From Oscillospiraceae bacterium (lineage in GTDB: Bacteria > Bacillota > Clostridia > Oscillospirales > Ruminococcaceae), in the NCBI GenBank assembly GCA_017521325.1, contig JAFXCV010000054.1, positions 1 through 48,006 on the forward strand: a DNA stretch of 48,006 nt, read 5' to 3'. Under the pieces are notes generated by a model that was not told the DNA's origin, made no database searches, and saw only the letters and a program-made list of their open reading frames with translations. This document shows, one piece after another, positions 23,245-32,302 of the stretch. How positions within the stretch are numbered: the stretch's first letter is position 1; each line of letters starts with the position of its first letter. The translations under genes and the position numbers were made by a program.

Positions 23245-25533
23245 TTAGCTCTGTTCGCTCAGATAAATCGAAACTCTCGACTGGATCAGCCTGCCGCATT
23301 CCTGTGCGGTGCAGTCACCGGAAAAGTATTTTGCCATCTCCTCCATCATGATGTCATAAACCGTTTGGTTGTAGTAATACGCTGTTTGGATCCCCTCCAG
23401 ATAGGTACGCAGCTTGCCCATTTCCTCGGGATTGGATTCGCCGATGTGTGCTTCACCGGCACCAAAAAATTCCTTTGCACCGACCATGTGCATGGTTTGC
23501 TCAAGCTTTGCTTCCAGTGCGCCCTTGTGCACGGGGAAGGAATCGTTCAGGCTCGACTGGTATTCCTCCTGCAGAAGATGCTTCATGAAATCCCAGATCG
23601 CCGTGCGCTGCTCCGACTGTGCGTTGACCGACACCGTGAAATCCGCACGGAACAATCCGCCGTTGCCCTCGTCATAATCCATGGGAATGCCCACCATCGT
23701 CACAGGCTCATCATGGAATGTCAGACGGTTCATTGCACGGAAATCAATCGGCTGATAGAACACATCAGTTGCAATGAATGCACGGTTCTGCTGGAAGGCA
23801 AGGTGCTGCTCGTTGTAACTTGGAGGCAGATCGGGGGACTCTGATTCCCACATCTCTCTAAGCTGCATATTCGTCGGAAATTCGCTGATGTGTGTCAATA
23901 TGCTTGTAAAGCCCTCGGTATCAAAATAGCATTTCGCCTGCTTTGCATCCACAAAGGCATTCATAAAATACGGAAGATCCTCTTCGACAAACCATTCACG
24001 GCTTGAGGTCGCATAAAGATCCATCCCCTCGGGAACACTGTCGATCAGGGCAGGCAGCTGTGAAAGGCTCATGCCTTCCAAGCCTTCGGCAAATTCCGTC
24101 TTTGCCGCTGTCGTGTGGACGCTGTACTGCACGGCAAGGCGCTGAAGCTTATCATCGTATTCATAGGCGTGGAAGAAATTCTGGAGGTAGTCCTCCCTGT
24201 TGAAAGAATCATCCGCATCCATCAGGTCGTACCAGTCGGCGAACAATCCCTTATTTGCGAGGTTTTCAAACTGCATGCCGTCCGTGCAGACCATGTCCGC
24301 AACGATACCGTTGAGCATGTCCTCACGGAGCTTTGCGGCACCGAGGGTATCGTCCTCCTTGGTGTTGTATTGGTTGTAATCCACAACAACGATGCGGTAG
24401 CCGCTTTCCGCCTTGTTGTAATCAATGACCGCAGATTCGAGCGCTGTAAAAAGTCCAAGCGTAGAGAGGCTGATGAGCTTTGTATTGTCGATTTCCTCCT
24501 GTGTTCTGGGCGTGCAGAGGTAGTACTTCGGAGAGGAAAAACTGCCCGTCCGGGCAACCACGGAGCCGTTTTCCATAAAATACGCTTCGCTCACCTCGCC
24601 CACAGGGAAATCGGAATTTACCCAGCTGATGATCTGCGTTTCCTCCCCGTCCTTGTAGCCGTACAGACCGTTGATATCCGACCAGCAAAAATCATAGCCT
24701 GTACCGCCATTGACAAAATCGTTGTCGTGGTAAAACGTAATGCTCTCATGCGTCATGTGTTTTTCGATGCTTTCCTGCGAATTGAACACACCCGTGCTTT
24801 CCATGGTGCGGTTTGCGGCGTTCACCTCATAGATCTCAAAATAATCCGTGCCGTTCGCATTCTTCTGGACGCTTGCATACATCGTGCCGTCCTTCTTGCC
24901 TCGTACCATTTCCATAATGCCTTGCGTACCTTCCGGTAGTTTGATCTCACCGTATTTTTCGTATTTGCTGTCGTAGAGGACAAGTGGACCGCCATCGAAA
25001 ATGTACCAGTTGCCCTGATTGTCCACAGCACCGGATAAATATTGATCCTTGTAAAACTCTTCGGGAATTTCCTCGGTGCGCAGATAGTTCATCTGTGCGT
25101 CATAGATTTCAATGCAATAGCGTTCAAATTTTCCCCCTCGCTGATTCTGTTCATACATTACAAGCCCGACTGAACCGTCGGCATATTCAATGACCATCCT
25201 GCATCCGATATAATTGCTTGCCGACGATCGTTCCTCGGCGCATTTCGGATCAAAGTCCACGGTTTCTCCTGTTTCGGTGTTGATGAACTGAAAGCTTTCA
25301 ATGAAGGTGCGGTTGTTGCTCCTCGACAGCAGCAGGCAGTTGCCCCATGCGTGGACAGGGGTATAGCCCTGTTTTGCTTTGATCTGGGTGCTGCGCCACG
25401 AATTGTCCATGGAAATTTCAAGTGTTGCGCCGTCTTCCCTCTGCCTTCCGCAGCCTGTCAATGCAGCAGAGCTGCCCAGTGTCATTACAGCAGCCATCGT
25501 GAGGGCTGTGATTCGGTTTATTTTGATTTTCAT
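23245..25533 (-). CDS. Propeller-solute-binding fusion lipoprotein, array member 5
   Basis: 762 aa with lipobox L-T-G-C (Cys28), then GATLEISMDNSWRSTQ, a motif shared with members 3 and 4. The propeller runs to ~345 and the binding domain from TKLISLSTLGLFTALESAV (~348). Conserved core pieces such as GIVADMVCTDG, GLFADWYDLMDADDSF and SVNAQSEQRTAIWDFMKHLL are present. The end is QSRVSIYLSEQS. It follows member 4 by 58 bases, with AGGAGG before the ATG. Confidence 0.9.
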   Translation of the reverse strand: MKIKINRITALTMAAVMTLGSSAALTGCGRQREDGATLEISMDNSWRSTQIKAKQGYTPVHAWGNCLLLSRSNNRTFIESFQFINTETGETVDFDPKCAEERSSASNYIGCRMVIEYADGSVGLVMYEQNQRGGKFERYCIEIYDAQMNYLRTEEIPEEFYKDQYLSGAVDNQGNWYIFDGGPLVLYDSKYEKYGEIKLPEGTQGIMEMVRGKKDGTMYASVQKNANGTDYFEIYEVNAANRTMESTGVFNSQESIEKHMTHESITFYHDNDFVNGGTGYDFCWSDINGLYGYKDGEETQIISWVNSDFPVGEVSEAYFMENGSVVARTGSFSSPKYYLCTPRTQEEIDNTKLISLSTLGLFTALESAVIDYNKAESGYRIVVVDYNQYNTKEDDTLGAAKLREDMLNGIVADMVCTDGMQFENLANKGLFADWYDLMDADDSFNREDYLQNFFHAYEYDDKLQRLAVQYSVHTTAAKTEFAEGLEGMSLSQLPALIDSVPEGMDLYATSSREWFVEEDLPYFMNAFVDAKQAKCYFDTEGFTSILTHISEFPTNMQLREMWESESPDLPPSYNEQHLAFQQNRAFIATDVFYQPIDFRAMNRLTFHDEPVTMVGIPMDYDEGNGGLFRADFTVSVNAQSEQRTAIWDFMKHLLQEEYQSSLNDSFPVHKGALEAKLEQTMHMVGAKEFFGAGEAHIGESNPEEMGKLRTYLEGIQTAYYYNQTVYDIMMEEMAKYFSGDCTAQECGRLIQSRVSIYLSEQS

Positions 25534-25591
25534 AGATATTCCTCCTTACAATTTTGGGACTTTTCCCCTGTATCTCTCTTTTCTTAGCAGT

Positions 25592-27844
25592 TTAGCTCTG
25601 CTCACTCAGATAAATCGAAACTCTCGACTGCATCATCTTTGCAGCTTCTTCGGGGGTCTGGTCGCCTGCTCTCATCTTTTCCGTTTCCTCCGTCAGAATC
25701 CTGTTCACTGTTTCATCGTAGTACCAGCATGTACGGATGCCGTGGATGTAATCACGCATGATTTCGGTTTCCCATGGTTCCATCTCGCCGATGAACATCT
25801 CCCCGACTTTGGCAGTCACCAGATGCTCCGCTTCGTCGAGCTTGTATTCAATCGCACTCTCCAAAATGGGCATGGAATGATACAGTCCCTTCTGGTAATC
25901 CTCTGAAAGCAGGTGCTTGACAAAGCTCCAAATTGCCGCTTTCTCAGCGGAATTGTCATTGAAGGATACAGTAAATGGCGTATTGAACACGCCGCCGTTT
26001 CCCTCGTCCCATACCATCGGGAAGCCTGCAAGAGTGATATCTGCATCCGCAAAAGTCGCACGGCGGCTGCCACGAAGATCAATAGGCTGCTCAAACGTGT
26101 CAAAGTAAAAGAGCATCCTGTCAAGCTCAAAGGCGCCACGATAAATGCCATCGTCACACAGATACACGTTATCGGAGAATTCACCGTTTTCCACTGCCTT
26201 GTAATAATCATCCCCCTGCGGCACACGGTTGAGCATTTCCAGAACCTTCACTACCTCCGGCGCATCAAAACAGCACTTTGCCGTTTCACGATTAATGCAG
26301 CCCGTCTGAAGATAGCGCAGGTACATTGGTATCATGTGTTCCGCAGCATAGTGACAATAAACGTCCATGTTTTCCGGCACGGGGAAATTCAGCTGCTCAC
26401 TAAGGCTTAATCCCTGTGTTTCGCCGATATGCTTTGTTTTGGCAACGGTGGTTTCGATCTTGTACGAAAATCCCAGCCGCTGCAGTTCCCCGTCATATTC
26501 ATGCGTTTCAAAGTAATTGGTCAGATAGTCTCCACGGTCAAACTCCTTGTCCGCATCCATGAGCGTGTACCAGTTGCCGAACATGCCCTTTGTCGCAAGG
26601 CTTTCAAAATTCACACCGTCCGTGCAGATCATGTCCGCTACAATACCATCGAGCATATCCATTTTCATGGTTTCGTAGCCCTGATAGGGATTTTCCATCG
26701 TGTTGTATTCGCCGTAGTCCTTGACGATGATGCGATAGCCCGATTCCTCAACGTTGTAGTCGATCACAGCATCGAGCAGATCCTCCGTCAGTCCCACGGT
26801 CGCAAGGCTGATGAGCTTGGTGCTGTCGATCTCCTCCTGTGAACGTGGCGTTGCGTGATAATACGCCCCGCCGCCGATTTTCAGAAGGAATGTCCCGTCA
26901 TCAAGCGTATAGAACCAATACACTTCTTCGGGCTTGTAGTCGGAATTGATCCAGTCGATGACCTTTACCGCTTCGTTTTCGGAAACGCCGTAAAGACCGT
27001 TATCCGTCATGTAGTAGTAATCATAGCCCTGTGTTCCGGTTGTAAAACAATAGACATCCTCGGGGATCACAACGCCCGTGTCCTCGCAGGTACGCCCCTG
27101 CGCATCCAACTCATAGACCTTGGTGTAGCCATTATAATCCGTATCGTAGGTAATGATTGCCGCATGCATCTTCCCCTCCTGATCAGTAAACAATCTGGGA
27201 GTGGCACCCTGTATTCTCGGCAGTCTGATCTCGCCGTATTTCTCATATTCGCTGTTGAATACCTCTGCAAACACATCACCCCTCTGGTCATACTGCATGT
27301 AGTTGTAGTTGTATGCAAGAACATACCAGTTGCCGCTGCTGTCAAAGAGCTGCTGACCACGGAAATATTCCGTTTCACCGAACGGCTCAGTCGGAATTTC
27401 ACGGGTTTCGAGGTAGTTCATGGAGCTGTCATAGATTTCCGCAAAGCGGCGATTTGTTACCTCCTTGCCACGCACATTCTGATAGGCTCTGACGATGAAC
27501 GCAATACGATCATCGGGCAGACGATGCTCCGTAATTTCCAGATGCTCAAGCGGCTCTTTTTCCTCCTGCGCACGCAGGAAGAATTTCTTCCTCTCCTTCG
27601 TTTCCATATCGTACCACAGGTACTCCGTGCTTTTGTCGGGACGCATCTTTCCGCAGAGTATGTGCGTGCCGATCGTGAAGATCGGAGCATGGGTCAGACC
27701 ACCGCATGCTTCCGTGCGCCAGGAATTATCCATGTTCAGTTCCAGTGTGGCTTTCTCCTTACGTTTTCCGCAGCCGCTGCATGCGGCAGCGCCCAATGCC
27801 ATGGCTGCGGCAAGGGCTGTGAGTTTCAGAAAATTCATTTTCAT
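25592..27844 (-). CDS. Propeller-solute-binding fusion lipoprotein, array member 4
   Basis: 750 aa. The signal (MKMNFLKLTALAAAM) is followed by AACSGCG, so the lipidated residue could be Cys22 or Cys25. The propeller runs to ~335 and includes FYTLDDGTFLLKIGGG; the binding domain starts at TKLISLATVGLTEDLLDAV (~338). The signal and the first domain are very close to member 3, the nearest paralogue. AAGGAG lies 8 bases before the ATG and only 12 bases separate it from member 3, so the two are tightly coupled. Confidence 0.9.
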   Translation of the reverse strand: MKMNFLKLTALAAAMALGAAACSGCGKRKEKATLELNMDNSWRTEACGGLTHAPIFTIGTHILCGKMRPDKSTEYLWYDMETKERKKFFLRAQEEKEPLEHLEITEHRLPDDRIAFIVRAYQNVRGKEVTNRRFAEIYDSSMNYLETREIPTEPFGETEYFRGQQLFDSSGNWYVLAYNYNYMQYDQRGDVFAEVFNSEYEKYGEIRLPRIQGATPRLFTDQEGKMHAAIITYDTDYNGYTKVYELDAQGRTCEDTGVVIPEDVYCFTTGTQGYDYYYMTDNGLYGVSENEAVKVIDWINSDYKPEEVYWFYTLDDGTFLLKIGGGAYYHATPRSQEEIDSTKLISLATVGLTEDLLDAVIDYNVEESGYRIIVKDYGEYNTMENPYQGYETMKMDMLDGIVADMICTDGVNFESLATKGMFGNWYTLMDADKEFDRGDYLTNYFETHEYDGELQRLGFSYKIETTVAKTKHIGETQGLSLSEQLNFPVPENMDVYCHYAAEHMIPMYLRYLQTGCINRETAKCCFDAPEVVKVLEMLNRVPQGDDYYKAVENGEFSDNVYLCDDGIYRGAFELDRMLFYFDTFEQPIDLRGSRRATFADADITLAGFPMVWDEGNGGVFNTPFTVSFNDNSAEKAAIWSFVKHLLSEDYQKGLYHSMPILESAIEYKLDEAEHLVTAKVGEMFIGEMEPWETEIMRDYIHGIRTCWYYDETVNRILTEETEKMRAGDQTPEEAAKMMQSRVSIYLSEQS

Positions 27845-27856
27845 ATCTGTTGCTCC

Positions 27857-30061
27857 TTATGACTGTTCACTCAGATAGAGGGATACTCTCGACTGCATCA
27901 TCTTTGCCGTTTCTTCGGGGGTCTGGTCACCCGCAAGCATTTTTTCAGCTTCTTCCAGCAGAACCGTGTACACCTTCGTGTCAAAATAATAGCAGGTGCG
28001 GATGCCATGGATGTAGTCACGGAGGATGTCGGTTTCCCATTCCTTCATCTCGCCGATCTGCACACCCCACGTGGCTGCAGGTGTCATGTGTTCCGCTTCT
28101 TCAAGCTTGTAATCCAATGCTCCCTCATGCACGGGCATATATTCGGTCAGCTTTCTCTGGTAGTCCTCCGAAAGCAGGTGCTTCATGAAATCCCAGATGG
28201 CTGCCTTTTCGGCCGACTGCGCATTGACGGAAACTGTAAAGGATGTTTCGAACATGCCGCCATTTCCCTCATCCCACACCATCGGGTAGCCGGTAAGGGT
28301 TGCATCCTCATCGTAGAAGACAGCACGGTATACAGAATGCAGGTCGATGGGCTGGGCAATTTCAAATTCATGGAACATGATTTGCTCATCCTTCCACGGA
28401 TTGTTGCTTTCCCAAACCTGCGGATCTTTTTCATAATAGGTTTCTGATGTGGGAATCGCATTGAGCATTTCCAGAAGCTTTACAAATTCGGGAGAATCAA
28501 AGCAGCACTGTGCTGTTTTGCGGTTGATGCAGCCTGTCTGCATATTTGCCATATATCTTTCTGCCATGTAATCGGCAGGGTCCTCCACAAGCCTGTCCAT
28601 ACCGTCGGGCACCGGAACATCCAGCTGCTCGCCAAGACTCAGCCCCTGTGTTTCGCCGACAAATTTTGTTTTTGCGGCAGTCGAATGAATGCGGTAGGAT
28701 ACGCCCAGCCGCAGGAGCTTTCCGTTATATTCATGGGTCTCAAAGAAATTTGTGATGTAGTCGCTGCGGTCAAATTCCTCATCGGCATCCATGAGCGTAT
28801 ACCAGTCCGCAAACAAGCCCTTGGTGGCAAGGCTCTCGAAATTCACGCCGTCCGTGCAGATGATATCCGCCACAATACCGTCGAGCATGTCTTTCTTCAT
28901 GGTTTCGTAGCCCTGATAGGGATTTTCCCTCGTGTTGTATTCGCTGTAATCCATAACGACAATGCGGTAGCCCGATTCCGCACGGTTGTAGTCGATCACG
29001 GCTTTTTCCAGATCGGATGACAAATCTACAGCCGCAAGGCTGATGAGTTTCGTGTTGTCGATTTCCTCCTGTGAACGGGGTGTGGCATACCAGTAGTTTT
29101 TGTTTTTTTCTTCAAAAAGTACGAAATCACCGTTTTCCATGGGATAAAACTGACGGATGCTGTTTGTTGAAAAATCTGAATTGAGGTAGCTCACCACCAG
29201 TGTCCTTTCGTTGTCCTTGACACCGTAAATTCCCTCATGATCGGAATAATAGAACGTATAGCCCTGTGTGCCGGCTGCATACCAATAGCCGCCATTGGGC
29301 ATGTACACACCGATGTCCTCGCAGGTGCGTGCTTCGGCGTCAAGCTTATAGATCTTGTGTACCTCGGTCATAGTTCTTTCGTTCCATGTCGATGCAGCTG
29401 CATAAACCGCACCGTCCGCACCTGTGAACAATCTGTCTGCACGATCGTAGGGTACCTCAATCTCGCCATATTCTTCAAAGCCGCTGTTGTAGACGGTCAT
29501 GGGTGCGGTCCTTTCGTCCCAGCCTGCCAAGTACCAGTTGCCCTTGCTGTCGATGGCAGTGGTATTGAAGTAATAATAGCTTCCTCCAAAGAAATCTGTC
29601 GGGATCTCACGGGTTTCGAGAAATTGCAGCTGTGTGTCATAGACATCCATCGTGCGGCGTCTGACCTCTACTTCTCCGCCGCCCACACCTCGGTAAACCA
29701 TGTTGATGATCCCGACATTTCCGTCGGGCAGACGGATGGGGACGCACTGAATGCGATCCACGCCCTCAAGTGTTTCCGAGGTTTTGGAGAAAAAACGCTC
29801 ATAGTGTCCGGTTTCCAGCTCGTACCGGACAAATTCCTGCTCTCCATTGGTTTTCTCCTTATGGCAAAGCATGTTCTTTCCAACAGAGAACATTGCACTA
29901 TGGGAAACACCCGTGAGTGTCTTTTCACTTCGCCATGAATTGTCCATATTCAGTTCCAGTGTTGCGCCGTCCTCTTTCATTCTTCCGCAGCCGCTGCATG
30001 CGGCAGCGCCCAAGACCATTGCTGCGGCAAGGGCTGTGAGTTTCAAAAAATTCATTTTCAT
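27857..30061 (-). CDS. Propeller-solute-binding fusion lipoprotein, array member 3
   Basis: 734 aa with the same signal and ambiguous lipobox (AACSGCG) as member 4. The binding domain starts near residue 334 (TKLISLAAVDLSSDLEKAV). The end differs slightly, QSRVSLYLSEQS. Both proteins share the block ENPYQGYETMKKDMLDGIVAD, so members 3 and 4 are a recent pair. They differ most in the middle of the binding domain, where the ligand pocket lies, which would fit divergence in specificity. Confidence 0.9.
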   Translation of the reverse strand: MKMNFLKLTALAAAMVLGAAACSGCGRMKEDGATLELNMDNSWRSEKTLTGVSHSAMFSVGKNMLCHKEKTNGEQEFVRYELETGHYERFFSKTSETLEGVDRIQCVPIRLPDGNVGIINMVYRGVGGGEVEVRRRTMDVYDTQLQFLETREIPTDFFGGSYYYFNTTAIDSKGNWYLAGWDERTAPMTVYNSGFEEYGEIEVPYDRADRLFTGADGAVYAAASTWNERTMTEVHKIYKLDAEARTCEDIGVYMPNGGYWYAAGTQGYTFYYSDHEGIYGVKDNERTLVVSYLNSDFSTNSIRQFYPMENGDFVLFEEKNKNYWYATPRSQEEIDNTKLISLAAVDLSSDLEKAVIDYNRAESGYRIVVMDYSEYNTRENPYQGYETMKKDMLDGIVADIICTDGVNFESLATKGLFADWYTLMDADEEFDRSDYITNFFETHEYNGKLLRLGVSYRIHSTAAKTKFVGETQGLSLGEQLDVPVPDGMDRLVEDPADYMAERYMANMQTGCINRKTAQCCFDSPEFVKLLEMLNAIPTSETYYEKDPQVWESNNPWKDEQIMFHEFEIAQPIDLHSVYRAVFYDEDATLTGYPMVWDEGNGGMFETSFTVSVNAQSAEKAAIWDFMKHLLSEDYQRKLTEYMPVHEGALDYKLEEAEHMTPAATWGVQIGEMKEWETDILRDYIHGIRTCYYFDTKVYTVLLEEAEKMLAGDQTPEETAKMMQSRVSLYLSEQS

Positions 30062-30073
30062 ATCTGTTCCTCC

Positions 30074-32290
30074 TTATGATTGTTCGTTAATGTAGATGTC
30101 AACTCTGCTCTGAATTTTCTTTGCTGCCTCCTGTGCGGTGCAGTCGCCTGAAAAACACATTTCCGCTTCCTCCATAATGATATTGTAGATATTGCGATCG
30201 TGGTAGTAGCTTGTTTCGATGCCCTTGATGTATTCCATGAGCGTTGCCATTTCTTCCTCTGTTGCAGCACCGATATTGACTTCTGTTCCGTTGAAATACG
30301 TTTTTGCCATCGTCTGTTTTGTCGCAAGCTCCATTTTGTATTCAAGCGAGGGCAGATGAACGGGCATACACGAAGACTTCTTCTGCTGCTCCTCCGACAA
30401 GAGATACTTCATGAAATCCCATGCCGCCGCCTGCTGTTTGGAATGTGCATTGAGCGAAACTGTGAAGTTTGTGCCAAAAATACCGCCGTTGCCGTCATCG
30501 CTGTTCATCGGGTAGCCGATGAGTGTAAATTCCTCATTGGCAAATGTAGTACGTGCAAGCGCATGATAGTCGATGGGATCATCAATGCTCGTGCTGCACA
30601 GAAGCACCTTATCCTCCCGATAGCACAGCTCCGTCAGGCTGCTGCGGTAATTGTCGGGAATGGCTGCAAAGAGTTCGAGCATGTCTATAAACTCGGGAGT
30701 ATCGAAATAACACTTTGCCTTTTCACGGTCAATGTACATATTCTGACCGCCGTGGAAATAATTGGACGCCATGATCGTTTTATCATAAACCTCATAAAGC
30801 TCCATACCCTCGGGGAGCGTCGCTGCAAGCTCGCTCAGCTCGGAGGGGGTAATGCTCTGTCTGTCGCCGACATGCGCCGTCTTTGCGGCATAGGTCAGAA
30901 TGTGAAAACCCGTGCCGAGCCGCAGAAGCTCATCGCCGCTTTCATAGGCTTCAAAGAAATTCGGGAGGTACTCGTCCCTGTTGAATTCCTTGTCTTTTTC
31001 CATGACATCATACCAGTCTTCAAAAAGCCCCTTGCTTGCGAGGCTTTCAAAATTCAGGTTGTCGGTGCAGATCATATCCGCAACCACGCCCGAGAGCATG
31101 TCCTCCTTGAATTTCTGCATGCCGCCGCTGGTGTTGTCATAGGGAATTTCGTTATATTCTGCATAGTCCTTTATGAAAATGCGGTAATCTGTGCTTGCAC
31201 GGTTGTAGTTCACAACCGCCTGTTCAAGCGCCCAGTTCAGATCCAGTGTTGCAAGCGTAATGAGCTGCATATTCTCGATTTCCTCGGCAGTTCGCTTGTT
31301 GAGCAGCCACAGTTCCTGCTGGTTATCCGATGTGAAGGGATAAGTCACAAACTGTCCGTTTTCCAGTGCTTCGCAGACATAGATGCCGTTGCAGAAATCG
31401 GAGTTTGTAAAGCTGATGATCTCCTCGGCGGTATTTTCCTTCACGCCCCAGAGCATCTCATCGTCATAGTAGTAAAATTCATAGCCGTTCGTTCCCGTGC
31501 ACACACCACGCAGATACTCTGCATAAACAGGTGCTTTCATTTCTTCATAGCTCTTTCCCCTTGCGTCCAGACGAAGCATTTTGTAGATGTTCCCCGATGC
31601 ATCGCTCCCCTGCAGGCAGGCGCATGCCGTACCGTCCGCAGAGAGAAACAGACACTGGATATTCCATTCTGCAGGAATACGGATGCTGCCATATTTCTGA
31701 AAATCGCTGTCATAGGCATCAAGCACCGTATTGCCGTTGATGTCCTGAAAACTGATCAGCCAGTTTCCGTCGCTGTCCACCACAAGGTAATTGTCCGAGA
31801 TGGTCGTTCCGTCTGCAACGGCGTCGGGGATCTCAATGAGTTCCAGATACTGCATGTCCGCATCATAGACCTCCACAACACGCTGCACATCCGTCGGACG
31901 CCAGTTGGAACCAAGCTTGTAATCATTGTAGACCACAGCAATTTTGTCATCGGGCAATGTGACGATCGCATCGGGTCTGATCTGCCGTCCTGCCTGTGCA
32001 TCCTTCTGGTAGGCAAGCTCCAATTCCTTGGCTTCCCCTGTCCGGGCATCATAATGCGAAAGCACCATACAGTTTTTGGAATTATCGTAATCTTCAAAAA
32101 TCAGCCCGTTTGCGGCAGAATACAGCGGAAAGCCCGCTTCTCCCACCAGAATCTGCTCGGAACGGTAGGATTTGGTCAGGTCAACCTCCAGCGTTGCACC
32201 TGTTTTTTTCTTCTGACAGCCCGTAAATGCAGATACTGCAAATACCACAGCAGCGGTAAGAGCTGTAAATTTCAGCATATGATTTTTCAT
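30074..32290 (-). CDS. Propeller-solute-binding fusion lipoprotein, array member 2
   Basis: 738 aa with lipobox F-T-G-C (Cys25) and QKKKTGATLEVDL after it. The binding domain begins at MQLITLATLDLNWALEQAV (~337). It ends QSRVDIYINEQS and so groups with member 1, which has the same INEQS ending; the other fused members end LSEQS. It lies 12 bases after member 1's stop codon, with AGGAGG before the ATG. Confidence 0.9.
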   Translation of the reverse strand: MKNHMLKFTALTAAVVFAVSAFTGCQKKKTGATLEVDLTKSYRSEQILVGEAGFPLYSAANGLIFEDYDNSKNCMVLSHYDARTGEAKELELAYQKDAQAGRQIRPDAIVTLPDDKIAVVYNDYKLGSNWRPTDVQRVVEVYDADMQYLELIEIPDAVADGTTISDNYLVVDSDGNWLISFQDINGNTVLDAYDSDFQKYGSIRIPAEWNIQCLFLSADGTACACLQGSDASGNIYKMLRLDARGKSYEEMKAPVYAEYLRGVCTGTNGYEFYYYDDEMLWGVKENTAEEIISFTNSDFCNGIYVCEALENGQFVTYPFTSDNQQELWLLNKRTAEEIENMQLITLATLDLNWALEQAVVNYNRASTDYRIFIKDYAEYNEIPYDNTSGGMQKFKEDMLSGVVADMICTDNLNFESLASKGLFEDWYDVMEKDKEFNRDEYLPNFFEAYESGDELLRLGTGFHILTYAAKTAHVGDRQSITPSELSELAATLPEGMELYEVYDKTIMASNYFHGGQNMYIDREKAKCYFDTPEFIDMLELFAAIPDNYRSSLTELCYREDKVLLCSTSIDDPIDYHALARTTFANEEFTLIGYPMNSDDGNGGIFGTNFTVSLNAHSKQQAAAWDFMKYLLSEEQQKKSSCMPVHLPSLEYKMELATKQTMAKTYFNGTEVNIGAATEEEMATLMEYIKGIETSYYHDRNIYNIIMEEAEMCFSGDCTAQEAAKKIQSRVDIYINEQS

Positions 32291-32302
32291 AATGTTTCCT
32301 CC

